Shown: piece by piece, positions 11,381 to 23,600 of the stretch | How the letters are laid out: every line of letters starts with the position of its first letter | How positions within the stretch are numbered: the first letter of the stretch is position 1 | Source: Parelaphostrongylus tenuis | Lineage: Eukaryota; Nematoda; Chromadorea; Rhabditida; Metastrongylidae | Direction of reading: 5' to 3' | DNA length: 64,000 nucleotides | Assembly: GCA_019055375.1 (NCBI GenBank) | Contig: JAHQIW010000412.1 | Coordinates: forward strand, 1 to 64,000 | Made by a program: the position numbers and the translations under genes | Notes under the pieces: generated by a model | What the model was told of the DNA's origin: nothing | Seen by the model: the letters and a program-made list of their open reading frames with translations, nothing else | Database searches by the model: none

Positions 11381-11950
11381 TGCAATTTTTGGCACCAGAA
11401 CAACTAGCACCAAATTTATCAACCAGAGGTAATCAAAATTGCATGATTTTGGTATCGCTCAGTTGCCCATTTTCTTGTCAACATTTTGGTATATAACTTA
11501 CCTAATGCTTCAAGATAGACCTGTTGTGAGAACAAATTCTCTTGCTACTCATGCACGAATGGCGTTTAAGAGATAATGCTAGTGAAGCGGCGCACATGAC
11601 TAATGAAGGTTCCTGTGGGCTGCCCGAGCGCGACTGGTCTTCCAAAATGTTCTTCAAGCTTTGAACTTTACCAACCACTTCCTAATCGCCCTTTGTGCAA
11701 CCGTAACATCACCTCGAGTTCCATTAATCTTGCGCGCAGCTTCGCTTTCACTTTTGCCTAAATGCCCTTCGATGCATTAGTACAAGCAAATTTATTCCCA
11801 AGGCAGTTCCATCTCAAAGCAAGTGCATAGGCAAGTTGTATACCAAAATGTTCGCAATAAAAAGTGTGTAATATACGATTCTACAATCATGCGATTTTAA
11901 CTACTTCTGGTTAATAAATTTGGTGTTTATTGATCTAGTGGCAAAGGAAA
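11381..11950. mobile_element. Mariner-derived foldback element (M1)
   Basis: Inverted ends share TAACCAGAAGTAATT-like and CACCAAATTTAT blocks with the elements at 16,538 and 51,204. Inside, both halves are 5' ends of a mariner transposase gene facing inward. The left copy starts near 11,511 and ends about codon 33. The right copy (minus, start about 11,813) runs to about codon 70 and includes the RSGQP-like linker after the helix-turn-helix. Both contain stops. The middle and catalytic part are absent, so the element can only be moved in trans. Confidence 0.75.
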
Positions 11951-12769
11951 CGACGTAATATTTACCTGACGACTTCGTCGCGCAGTTCATAGTTCTAAGA
12001 TCACTAAGGGTCCTAGTATTTGAATACATCTCAGCAGCGTGACTGACATCCTGCCAACTCTGGCATACAGTTCACTTAGTCTGGAAATTCGAATCGAGTG
12101 GTTTTCCTCTGGAAAAAAAATTATCTGATCTTGAAAGTCTGATGAGCTGAGTGATTACAGGCTCTAACCTCTAGTTCCAGATCGGCTTGATATATCAGGC
12201 ACCATTTATGAAACGGCCAATGTCATGATGTCAGTATAAAATTGAGACTTTTATAATACCATCGGTCGCCTATTTTTGTGGTGCTCATTATTGTGAAATA
12301 GTGCATTATAGCAAAATTTTTCTTCCAAACTGCAACAACGGAACACTAAGCAGAGCGTTCCACATGTTCTCCATCACAAAGGCGTTTTATCCAGCAAATG
12401 CGACAATAGGAATTTGTGAAAAAAAATTGCCATGGTGCTTACAGATGGCTATTGTACCGCGCTGTAAAATAGGGATAAACTGGCCTTGCTTAAATAAAGT
12501 GTTTTTCTCAGGATTGATGCTTTCACAGGTGATAATCACGTGGGTGCTACTTAGATGGTCAGGCATCATATTTTCTACACGACACAATACAATCACGCTT
12601 AGTTTTGAAACTTACAAATATGAAATATATAGCAGTAAAGATACTGATATTTGATCAAAGCTTCAAGCCTCAGCTAAAAAACTGTTAGGGATTGCTCTAG
12701 GTCAGGTTTATGCTCTGCAGATCATTCTCATCAACGAGTGATTGCATTTATCATCGTTACGGCCCACAC
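11951..12769. other. Intergenic, 117-codon frame without support
   Basis: An open frame at 12,301-12,654 (+) has no recognisable domain, signal peptide or splice context. Otherwise nothing is seen. Confidence 0.4.
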
Positions 12770-12880
12770 ATGCTCGAAAGAAAGGCACGGAGACGACACC
12801 GAATGGTGACGTGTATAGTACGTGAGCTCCCAGAGAGAAAAGTCACTGGTTCGAATCCTACACGACGTACGGATTTTGTT
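12770..12880 (+). repeat. tRNA-like repeat (decayed SINE head)
   Basis: GGTTCGAATCC at about 12,849-12,859 is a near-perfect B-box (T-loop) of a tRNA promoter, with a weak A-box-like GAATGGTGACGTGT upstream. It does not fold as a good cloverleaf and is not a working tRNA gene; a tRNA-derived SINE remnant fits best. Confidence 0.5.
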
Positions 12881-13002
12881 GAAATCTCAGCATTCTTATA
12901 GTTGCATTCGCCAGCACCATTTCTTGAAGCTGTTATGTCTCTGAGGAGCTCCACCACGCTATGCAGAAACTTTTCTGTCGAATAGTCCACATTCGATTCT
13001 AT

Positions 13003-13900
13003 CATGCGGCCTTTCGATCTCAATAATGTAATATTAAATAACATGTTTATTGCATATACGCCAGCTTACATGTGAATCCAGCAAAAACATTGGTCTTTGC
13101 AGACAATGTTCAGCATAACTAGACATATTCCACGCTTTATTCCAACCTATATTCTACTACAGACCCAAATCCATCATACCTATTCAAGCTGACACGCACA
13201 CTACGAATATTCTTCACCAAGTTCTACTACAACTCGCATCTGTCATCTATGTTCAAACCAACATATATTGCATTTCACATTGTTCCACCATACAGCTGCT
13301 GCTTAAGATATTATTCTATCTGTTTAGCTGTGGTATTCCATCTACGTAGTCAAGAACACCACAATATTCCATTATATCCAAATCCTGCATATTCAACTAT
13401 TATATATTGAACTGGTTCCCTAAGGTCACCCACCCACAACAGCAGCTATTCCTCATCCAACTATTCTTCATCTGCGAATGCTATGCTCAACCATTCTTTC
13501 AGCGTCAGCAACTAAACCTTACTCTAGCAAAAACTGGAGGGAGGCGTGTTGAGAAAACCGACCTTTATTAATCGATGTACAACCGGCGGACGGAACGGGA
13601 CTACGATCACGGCTTCAGGCTACCCCAAAAGCTTCTCAGGTGGAACAGAGAGAATTTGCTATTGCTATTTGCTATACTATCACCTTAACATGCGGCTTTT
13701 TGAGCTCAATAACCCAATTTTTCATAACACTATTGTATATACGTCGACTGACATGTGACCCAAGCAATCGGATGCGTACGTAAGGGCATGCCAAAAGCTG
13801 GCGACGAGCGCTCCGATGCGTACCTATGAATATGCGAGAAGCTATTGACATGCGAAGTGACTAGGAATTTAAGCGAGCCACCCAGTTAGCCCATCCACGG
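13003..13900 (+). mobile_element. Internally deleted LTR-retroelement remnant
   Basis: A purine-rich tract (GGAGGGAGGCG, 13,536-13,546) is followed directly by TGTTGAGAAAACC at 13,547, the layout of a polypurine tract and the start of a 3' LTR. About 140 bases into this putative LTR, the block at 13,689-13,762 (CATGCGGCTTTTTGAGCTCA) is repeated upstream at 13,003-13,080 in the same orientation, as expected for part of a 5' LTR. The 460 bases between hold no gag or pol. The 3' limit is a guess. A BEL/Pao-like origin is possible but not shown. Confidence 0.4.
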
Positions 13901-14470
13901 CGAGACAAACACAGCCACATTCGACCATTCAACGTTCACAGAGTTAACACGTTGGTGACTTTGGAAAGCTTGGTTAAATCCATCGATCTCAAGTGAATAG
14001 TTTGCCTTTCTTTATTCATCTGTTAAGGAGTGTTCAATTATCAACGGACAGTTCGTGTCCATGATTACTTAGATATGAGCTGCCTATTCATGTTCTTTCA
14101 AAGTTCTCACTCACGTAATAAAGCCGAGCGTTCAACTATGAACTCCTATGACATCACCACTTTCGGTTGTACAGCTCGTATAAGCTGGTGGATTGGATCA
14201 ACCTTACAGCTCCTGCACACTAATTATGGTTTTGTATATAAATTTGATCCGCGCACACATTAATACCTCGCTGTTGTTGTTTGTGTCATAACTATAAGTA
14301 CAAAGGTTTAACTACCCAAATTTAAGTTGTACAGTTAGCACACATCTTGGTTTTTAAATTTGTTCAGGACATGATCCTGGCCCAACTGTTTCTATACAAC
14401 AAAATTACAACATTAGACTCAATTCGTTTTAGATAATTGAGCTTTCAGTTTTGTGTTTGAAATTCACATT
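13901..14470. other. Intergenic, nothing recognised
   Basis: No motif-bearing frame or repeat relationship was recognised. Confidence 0.4.
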
Positions 14471-14479
14471 AGAGGCGAT

Positions 14480-15395
14480 TCAGATACAGGGGCTCTTTCA
14501 GGTCAGTTTCGTTGTAGATGAAAAGCACTAGAAATGCCCTAAATCACAACCATAAATCCAAGAATGCTGAGCGTAATGTAAAACTTCGAAATTTCAGTGG
14601 AGGTTGAACTTGCGTCACCTTATAAGGGGAGGAGACGTCAGTTAACCACTGCCCTATTGAGCTCCTGTTTCTGCTCTCACTTTTTTTTACGATAAAAGTT
14701 AGCGATTCTAGCAGTTAACCGTCAACAACATTAACGTGGTGAGCACATATAGGCATTGAGCCCAATTACGTTGACAGCTCTTGGATAAGTATGCAGTCGA
14801 CAAGTAGTCTTTTTAACCCCTTTTCATGTAGTGTTATGATCTTATAACTATACATTCAACCTTGTTGAGTGATATGCAAAACTTTGAGCCTCGGCGAAAG
14901 TTGAGCCCGTATCTCATCCTTTCCTGAGCACGTTTTCTTATAGCCCCACTTTTTATAACAGGTATTTTGCCTTTCAATGTTGTCTTTGAGAAGTCAAGGC
15001 TATTCAAATGTTGGGACTCTGCAGGGTCTGTTTCACTGTAGATGAAAACAATAGAAAACTCAGTTGATCATTCGCGCTTATGCGCCTGCTTAAAAAAAGT
15101 GGCGACAATATACTTTCAAAAAAAAATTCAAGAATTTGCAGTCTCATAAAACGAGAAAATCTTGTATTTTGAGCGGTGAAAGTTATCTAATATGTCGGAA
15201 AAGCTAATCCATTGAGCCATGGAGAAATGGGAAAGATGCACATGCGGCAATTTAAGAGAAGCCATCATTTGGCTGAATTTCAAGCAGTATAATACAGTAG
15301 CTTCATTTAACTCAAAATCACTTACGTTGGAAAACTTGATGCAGCGAATTAAGGAGGACGGGGGAAAGATGCATATGCGACATTGTAGGAGGAAT
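14480..15395. repeat. Cluster of short decayed repeats
   Basis: A block at 14,485-14,530 (TTTCGTTGTAGATGAAAA) recurs at 15,018-15,060. Each is followed after about 100 bases by sequence whose reverse complement resembles a tRNA A-box (for example AGCTCAATAGGGCAGTGG). At 14,863-14,948 lies a piece of the family starting TTGAGTGATATGCAAAACTT, also found at 53.5, 55.2 and 62.0 kb. A 30-base direct repeat with GGGAAAGATGCA lies at 15,227 and 15,361. Confidence 0.5.
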
Positions 15396-16537
15396 CGTCG
15401 TTTGACTGGGTATTATGGCATAACAACACAATAACTTTATTTGATACAAATGATTGAAATCTTCACTTGCTACACTTGCATTTTGTAGACTGTCAATGAG
15501 ACGGAACCACGTAACAGGTAAGATATAATACTCGGATTCAAACTCACTACTTCTATAGAGTTGGCGATTACGTGATGAAGTCACGAAGTTCTGCAATATA
15601 CTAAAAGCATCCTTTGGTCACTGTACAGTTTGCACTTGTAGTGATACAAGCCCATGTAGAACTTACTCATTGCTTAAATGTAACTTCTTCATCAAAAATG
15701 ATAGCGTCAGAGCACTTTTCACTCAGGTGATAAATTTTGTTCAATCAAGATTCTTTTTTTCTACAATGCCAAGACACTTTTAATGGGATTCTCTTTTCAA
15801 CAGCTTCGTTTTGCGCTTAAATGATTTTGGGAATTGAAGAACAACTAGCCCTAATATAGAAAAGTGTCTGATAAAGTGACGACACTGATTAACCTAATTA
15901 ACTTGTGTTGACTCTTAATAAAAATTGTGACGTGTAACTGCTCAGTTTGGACGAGCCTGAATGACGGATATATTTTCTGATCTATGCCACAGTTTGGCAC
16001 CAATGAATATCACATAGCCAAAACAAGTGTTATACTATTAAGTATGATGATAAGAAATAAATCTAAAAAATCGTGTTAGTACTGGTTTTGGTGAGGAGAA
16101 AATCTAGGCAAAAAAACATAGGAGTCAAAAGAACTCTGGAATAAGTATCTTGTTAGCTTTGCTTTAATATCATATATAGAAACAAAAAGCGGCGGACAGT
16201 ATTCTCGTCTTTGTCAGATGATGTTAGACTAGAATCAAAGCACAGCTACGCTGATTCCGTTCTCTTTCCGATGTCACACAAACACAGCACAGCTTCTTTT
16301 ATCAAACTAATCGGTAAAACTCCAACCACAGCGCGTAAAAAGCTAATTTTCGAGTATTTATTTATACTACATGAAGCTACATTTTACGTGTGTGCAAGCT
16401 TTGCTTACAGTACTGAAGTCGAAGAGTTGTTTTTTCAGCAATCAACATTGAATTCGTCCTTGGCTGTTAGTCGAAATTTCACCTCATCTTTGCCTGAATT
16501 TCCGACATCATCAAATACTGGTCCTATTACGTTTTCT
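15396..16537. other. Intergenic, one 112-codon frame
   Basis: An open frame at 16,211-16,549 (+) is serine-rich with no recognised motif. It runs into the left end of mariner element M2, which speaks against a gene. Confidence 0.35.
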
Positions 16538-17204
16538 CATAAGTTTTGAGGCAGAAGCAATAAACACCAAATTTATTAACTAGGAGTAATTGCTTAAGAA
16601 TACTATTCAAAATATGGGTCATTGGTCTAAACACATATCTGCCATCTCTCAGGCAACAAAATCAATACGCCGCGTTTATAGAACTCCTTATCCTTGGATA
16701 TAAAGAAAGTTATCAATTCCCGATGCAAGTGATTAATAAGGCGGACGGTTCAGTAACCATGATCCAGTTTGCTCAACCTTCTCTTTGTCAATTTGGCGAC
16801 ATGCAGCCTTGCGATGTTTTGAAGCACGACGAAACTGCTGCGACGTTGGCGTTACGGGGCCCAATCGCAGCTATCAAGGTGGTCAGAGTAGCGCTTGGCG
16901 CTGATCATCTCGCCGGCTGGCAGCAAGTCCCAGTGAATAAGCCGAGTCCGTAACCAGAAGATGATGAGTATAGCCTTTGGCGCAAATCGATTTAGACGTA
17001 GAGTTAGAGTTCCTTGTAGGTCTGGTGACAACCACTGATGGATGACGTAGACTCTTGAAAAAATCCACTTTCCGCCGACGATGATGGCCTTGGCCAGAAA
17101 TGGAATGCAAAGGATGACGCCGGAGTAGTTTTTGAGCAATTTGAAATTTTTATTATTTCTGGTTAATAGATTTGGTGTTTATTGCTCAAGCGCCAAAACT
17201 TATG
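16538..17204. mobile_element. Mariner-derived element with inverted ends (M2)
   Basis: Left end 16,538-16,600 starts CATAAGTTTTGAGGC and includes AATAAACACCAAATTTATTA. The right end (17,145-17,204) is its inverted counterpart, ending CGCCAAAACTTATG. The ends match those of M1 and M3. Unlike those two it keeps a central and C-terminal piece of transposase in one orientation. Confidence 0.8.
16730..17139 (-). pseudogene. Mariner transposase fragment
   Basis: Minus-strand reading gives KWIFSRVYVIHQWLSPD, matching the mariner block before the second catalytic region, then LIIFWLRTRLIHWDLLPAGE (the W-D--G-IH-ELLP block) and, in a shifted frame, an LHVAKLTKRRLSKL segment corresponding to the DNARPHVA region. 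The catalytic DNARPH aspartate reads as NIARLH. The N-terminal DNA-binding part is missing and frames are broken, so it is inactive. Confidence 0.8.
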
Positions 17205-17519
17205 AAAAGACCTAATATTATTTGCCCTTCATTAACGTGCATAATAATATAGATAGTGCTACAGTTGCGAGTGCTGTTGCATGAATGAATTTTTTCACAA
17301 AAGCAGATATACAGGCTCAAATAATTAGCTGTATAAAAGGTTTCTATGATGAGCTTACTTCGATCGTACGATGCTCTTTCTACCAGAGCGACTACATAGC
17401 CACTCAACAAGACTCAAAACTTCGCTACAAGCACCTGGTATACACTCGACTCAAATGTTGATGAAATGAATAAGCTGATGCGTGAGTCGGATAGAACTCT
17501 AACAACACCTCGATGGAAC

Positions 17520-17700
17520 TTTGACGACTCAGAAGATGTTGTATTGACTAACGGTTAGCATACGTTCCTGGAAAGAGTGAGATCTGGGTTCGAATCCTCG
17601 CTGACGTAAATTTTTTTTTCATAGCACTCCACATTATTGGGTATATGGTAACATCATACCACCGCAAGTGGCGGCCAAACAAAAAGAATTCTGGTTGTAT
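17520..17700 (+). repeat. tRNA-derived SINE, family S3
   Basis: A head with TAACGGTTAGCATACG and a B-box GGTTCGAATCC (about 17,595) is followed by a body with CACTCCACATTATTGGGTAT and CCACCGCAAGTGGC. Head and body match 62,941-63,065, which carries the same elements in the same order. This is the simple, non-inverted form of the sequence that forms the hairpin at 62,877. Confidence 0.7.
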
Positions 17701-19807
17701 TGATTATCTAACTGGAGAACAAACGCAAGCAGATTCTCACAAACTCAACCTATTGCTCATTGCTTTAAAAAATAAATTTTTACTTTATGGTCGTCATCAT
17801 ATATCCATTTCAGCAAAAAATCCATCATAATCGAATCCAATGAAGGAGAAAGTGGACAAGTCATGAGTCGATTATAATCAAGTTCTGAAAATGTTGATGT
17901 GTTCCAGAGAAAAGCCTGAAATTACATGTAAAAGTGCTCAAAAAGTGCTGGTATAAATTACAATTTCAAACATGATGTATCACTTGTTATAAGGTCACTG
18001 TCGAGTAATAAGAAGGTGACAAGTGGAATGCTTTTTTTTTTGTACTTCCAAAGAATCGAGCTAGGTTGGAAGTTCAAATTTGCAGACAAGCGGATAAATA
18101 TCTTGTGTTCCTGAGATTGTGGTTGAGTTTCGCATAAGTCACGCAGTTGAGAGAGTTCCATATCTTTCGAAGGCTTTCTCTCTTCTCGACAAATGAATTT
18201 TCTTGGATAAGAGATGCTGCTTACAAGAGTGGTGCACGCCGGCTTCATTCTTAGCTCAATCACCTAATAAAAGTTTTCCGAATCTGTATCTGCTCTCGTT
18301 GTCCATTTATAGTCGGTCATAGAAGTGTATATCAACAAATTCGCTTTTCCAATTAGTTGTGGAACACATCCAGCTCTCCTAGCACCTGTACAAAGTGGTG
18401 TATCTCTGAGAAGTGTAAATATCTGAAAATCGGCATCGTATTCGAAGAAGATAACCCAACTCTGCGCATGTTACAAAAAGGACTCATTCATAGGATATGG
18501 ATTGTCAACACAACCCGTTATCACATGTTACTATGCACCTCACAGTACGTCTAGCATTCGATTCGTTTCTTTGCATTCACCGACATAAGGGTGCCCGAAC
18601 ATTCTGCGTGTATTTTCTGACAAATGTTAATAAAAGTCATAGAATACTGATCGAGTCAAATCTCCTTGCAATCTTGAAAACAGTCAAACTAGGGCCTTTC
18701 AAGGTTATTGCAGATAATGTTAAAAAGGAGTTGAAGCAGCCTCTTGCCTTCTGATTACTTTTAGATAACCTACATCACTAACCGTCGGGCCGCCACCCCT
18801 ACTCAAGAAAGCATAAGTTTGTAAAGCCATCTGGCTAAAGTAAATTTTTATTTTCTTTCTAATTTTTATTATAACGACAGCTTACAAAGTGAAGTATAAG
18901 CACAAAATGCTGAGATATGATTGAAGCTTGGTGCATGATGTTATTTCTCTAATATACGACAAGTACCACTCTATCCTTTATGGGCATAGCTGCTCTAAAA
19001 GAGTACAGTGGTAGTCGGAGTTCATGGAACAAAACATCACATTTCAAGTTTTGTTCGTAAATCAGTATTCTTGCGATTGTTTTATAAAAATTTACACACC
19101 TAAATTCTACATAGTTCAAAGCTTTTTTTATAGATTCATTGGCCTCTCAACTCCTCAATTATACAAGTTTCAAAAATTTGAGAAGTTGTCGCAAAATCCG
19201 TTTTGGGCTGAAATTGTTTGACGTCGAATGACGTTCGTCGGTGCGAGTTCTACTTCTCTTATGTTTCGTGTTTTAATTAGCACACTATGCAGTGCATGAC
19301 AGTGTTTACAGCAGATCTTCTCGAAACAGAATGGAATTAATGGTAAGTTCCACAATATACAAAATTTTCCAAGAGTATCAGAGCAATTGATAGTTTGTTG
19401 TGCTTCTCCGAATATAGGAACGATAATGTGATGGAAATACAGTTCCCTCACTGCATCACTTCATACTCATCCTCGTCTATTCAAACACCATCGTTATCAT
19501 CATGATCATGAAGAAAGAACAACAACAGCTGCGATCTCGTTTGTAACACCCAAAACTTTACCGGATTTTCTCGAGCATTCCTGAGTGATTTTTGTGTCTT
19601 CTTATATTTCTATGCGGTATTTTTTACGAATGTTGAAATAAAGTTGGAATCAGAAAGCCGCGACATTTTGAATAAAATTTTTCAAATGTGCTTTTATCAA
19701 AGCACTGCGTCCGTACATGGAAAATAAGCAAGTTTGTTGGGTATCCATTTCCAAGTATTATATTAATCATCAACGACATTCAAATTAGATCCGAGTATGG
19801 ACAAAGC
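17701..19807. other. Intergenic, nothing recognised
   Basis: AT-rich. A 101-codon minus frame at 17,958-18,263 and 85- to 93-codon frames at 18,497 and 19,170 carry no motifs. 17,205-17,519 is likewise empty. Confidence 0.45.
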
Positions 19808-20122
19808 CAAAAGATAGGGATCTCGGAGTTCATCAATCTCTGAGAGTAGCGCCATGCATTCGTTTTCAATTTGTAGCTTAGTTTGAGATAATTGAATGCG
19901 TATTTGGCCTTTGCAATGACTCGCGGCGACCTACTGCTACATCGCTTCGGTGCTGCTTACCCTCCCATACAAGTCTGCCAACACTCTGGTATCAATTCAT
20001 CGACCCAAGGAAGATGGGAGGCTTGGTGAGTGTTGAGCACGATGGCATCAAACCATCGACCATCAATTGAGCGATTGTGTCTGTCGCAGAGTACATCTAA
20101 CCACTGCTCCACCCGCGCTCTT
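19808..20122 (-). repeat. tRNA-derived SINE, family S1
   Basis: Read on the minus strand from 20,122: an A-box-like GTGGAGCAGTGGTTAG, a B-box-like GGTTTGATGCC, then a body ending in a block with GAATGCATGGCG and GAGATTGATGAAC-like sequence. The same order is found at 29.0, 37.5, 39.5 and 57.2 kb. About 300 bases, no protein. Confidence 0.75.
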
Positions 20123-20264
20123 TCACGTATAAATGTGGCATCAATTATGACTTACAGTTAAGCGCTGTTAATGAAATTCAATTAGTTGCTTAAATAATAC
20201 TTAAGTTGGTTGAACTTCATATTTAACAACGTCATGAAAAAAGAATGGAGTATGTAGTATATCC

Positions 20265-20630
20265 TAATTGTTATTGGAGTCAACATTTCATATGGTCTGA
20301 TAATGGGCGCTTGTACAGCCCGAAACACGTGTTTCGACCTACAGTCTCGTTAGTCGGGCAGAAGCCTTCGTCTTTTAGTCCTTTTGGCCAATCCTCTCGG
20401 TAGCCCCTACTCTCCCTATAAAGAGATAGCATCAACGAGCGACTGGCACTGCCAAATCAAGCGAAACTATCACCGAATTCACACTGATGTACACTCGATT
20501 AGCTCTTTGCCTGGTATTTTTATAATGTTAAACTTTAATTTCGAGTGTTTTATGGAGACTACGCTCAAATTTCAATATATCTGATAATTATTATCTGAGA
20601 CAACATGTCATGTGCTCTGCTAACGGGAGT
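20265..20630 (+). repeat. Repeat family R1, single unit
   Basis: Shares CCCGAAACACGTGTTTCG, TCGTTAGTCGGGCAG and the end TTTCGAGTGTTTTATGGA with the R1 units at 9.0 and 30.3 kb, in the plus orientation and more diverged. Confidence 0.7.
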
Positions 20631-23600
20631 AAGCAATAGTTCGCCCATTGAGTTCGGTATGAGACATGACGTCTGAACGGCGTCGTGTGCAAAGCAGCGG
20701 CGAACAGTTTGCCTTTGAGCGCGCTGCAATGAAAAAGTGGGAAATCATCTGGTAAGTTGAGATTTAAAAGAGGACATGATTACTATCAAATGGCTGATTG
20801 TCACAAAAGAGACTTCCTTAAAATTTGTTAGCAATAAGAAGGCGCACGTATCGAAGAATCTCTTATGTTTCACTAAGGAAAAAAACCAGTTCTTTTTCGT
20901 AAAGAACTCGTTCCAAACTCTTACCGAACATTTTTTTGAGATTTTGGCTGTGTTTTTGTAATGAATGGGCAGTTGGGGAAGTGCTGAAATCATTAGTAAT
21001 TTTGGCCTTTAAAAAGACTTTCAATGTGTGTTTTATCAAACGAAAGAACTTGCGCTTCGCTTTAAGTTCCGCTGCTTCAACTTCATAACAGATGTTTTAG
21101 GATTAGATAATGAGATTTTATTCTAGGTGAATTTATAGCTACGTGAAGTTAGATTATTGGCAAAGAGACTCACATAATAACATTTTCAGTAGAGAGAACG
21201 CCCAGTTGTGCCAAAATGTGTATTCAGTGATAGTGATGATTGCAGTGATGAATAGTGCACCTTGTAGATATAAGTATATATCTTGTATGAAAGTTGTCTT
21301 CCATAATAATCTTTTTCTCCTTTTTCTTCTCTGTCCTATTCTACATTTTTGTAGAGATTCCAACTATTGAAGTACACTAAACTCGGATTTCTATCGAGTT
21401 TTATTGATGAAGTAGCATGACATTGCAATGTGCAGGATAATTCTTGACAAAGAATTTGTAGTTTTGTAATTTTTTGCCATATTTTATATAGAAATTGTCT
21501 TTAGATCTCTTTCATCACATTCTCCTGTTCACTGGCGATTAGACCCCCTAAAACGGCGATAAAAATCTAGATTTCATCAGAAAACTATCACATTGTTATT
21601 GCAGCGTTGCACTCGCCGTGTGATCGCGCTGCCTGGCAGCCTGAGAAATCAACGTAGAACTCACGGGCTAAGACATTGTGAGTATCTGGTAGTTCATTTT
21701 GTGTTCTAGAAAGGAAAATCGATAATATGAACGAATGCTGAAAGACATAATTTTAAGTATCACTCGCCACCTTCATTATTAACACCCTTATAATTTTTAT
21801 TATCATACTTGCGTCGTATCATACATATTCTACTACCTCCCACGTTAACTCTCTCAATAATCCTCGAACAAATGATAGCACAGTCCACTAGCTACCTATT
21901 CGCCTACTTACCAAACTGGCCGTACGGAACCCACCACGTTTTTCAGTGCCACACAAATTGAGTTTTAACCTGAAGCCTCGATGTCTTCTCTCGTCACTGA
22001 CCAGATCGGACCTGACTTTTCTTAGAAAATAACAAGGATATTGCTTCCCAAGACCTTCATCAAACTCAAGTGCTAAATTTTCTTAAGTATTAAGAGACTT
22101 CCTGCCTTGTGATCCATTCGGTACAGCGGAAATTTACATAAAGGCAGTAAGTTAAATCAACGTATCGTAACGTTCGTTAAACGACTAGTGAATGCACCAA
22201 GCCGAATCTACTATTGTAAAGGCATATCTAAGATCTCTGAAATCTGATAACGTCGTCGACTCGTTCGAAGAGATTCTTCCTATATTGATGCTTCCACCAT
22301 GCTACGGCTTAGAGACGTTATCGTGTAGCTTTATGTACTTTCCTTTGTTTTCTCCTATTTCATTAACCAAATTTTGAAGACTCTCTGAGTTCTCCATACT
22401 GACATTACTTTGATTTCTCTGATGGATATGTGGCATTCCTCGAGTACCGAATTCCTGTGTGAAATCAAATGATCAGTCTCCATTATGGGATCTTCCTAAA
22501 CTGAAAACTAGTCTGCTATTTTTAACCAAAGGGTAGCAAAAAAGTCGGCTTGTGTTGGAAACCAATGTTGAATTAGTAGAAACTTGGTTGGTTCCAAGGT
22601 GACAGACATTTTCGTCCTATCAATAAAGACTGACATCCTACTGTAGTGGCCACCAAAGTAGGTATCTCAGGACAGTTTTTGCACCCTCAATGTATGACCC
22701 TGTAGAAAACGTGTTGGAGCGTGCATCGTTCCTTAGGAAGAGCAGTCGTCAAGAAATTCAAGCGACCAAACGTCAGGTCAGTAAGATCATCAGTGTACCA
22801 TCTCGCAAGCGACATTACTACTGAACTGCACAATAATCAATTCAATCACTCTTAGAATAACTATACGCATTTTGTATAAGTTACAAAAATGTACAACTTT
22901 TCTAGATTCAAAAATTCACTACAAGTTTTACTATAGAAGAACTGTTTCTTGAGAAGTATCAATTTTTATAAGTTGTGAAAGCAAAAGAAGGTAGTAACAG
23001 GTTGATGGTTCTCCAATTTCTTCCTTATACATGTGGTTGAATGGTTCCCATGTCGAATCCCCTTGAAATCCTAGGATAGCCTTGCTGGAAAGTTCCCACG
23101 TAGATTGGAATAAATGAGGTAATCCAGTATAAAATGTTACTAATTCTCCGCCTTAAAGGTGTTGACAGGCTTGTTTGGCCTGATGTGAGTCCGAACGGCA
23201 GCCTTACCCGTAATTGAAAGGACAGTTATTATTGCGCCTCCTATCCTTCTCGTCATATTAAGTCATCCCAGAAATTTTGGTGCTAGATGCTGCTTTCAAC
23301 AGTGAGGCTCTTTTTAAAAAAAAAGGATAATTCTCAACGCTTGTTGCTGTCATGAAGACTAGGTGTTTTAATGGTGTTCTACTTGCGCGTATACGTTTCC
23401 CTTGAACATTAGAACAGTCATTATCAGTTCTTAACTTATAGCCATAAATGGTCCGGTACTTTTTTCAGCAGAATAAGCTTTTTTCGCATTTTGCCGCTAT
23501 GTGAATGTTCGGTCACACATTTTGTCAACGTCTTCGTGTTCTTTTTGAAAAAGGAAGAGTACAGTAAGGCCAGAAATTGCTGTCGGTTTGTTACGATCTA

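Noticed and set aside
12757..13044. 95-codon minus frame with GFEPVTFLSGSSR
   Set aside because: That peptide is what antisense translation of a tRNA B-box gives; the frame reads through a SINE head and an LTR-like block.
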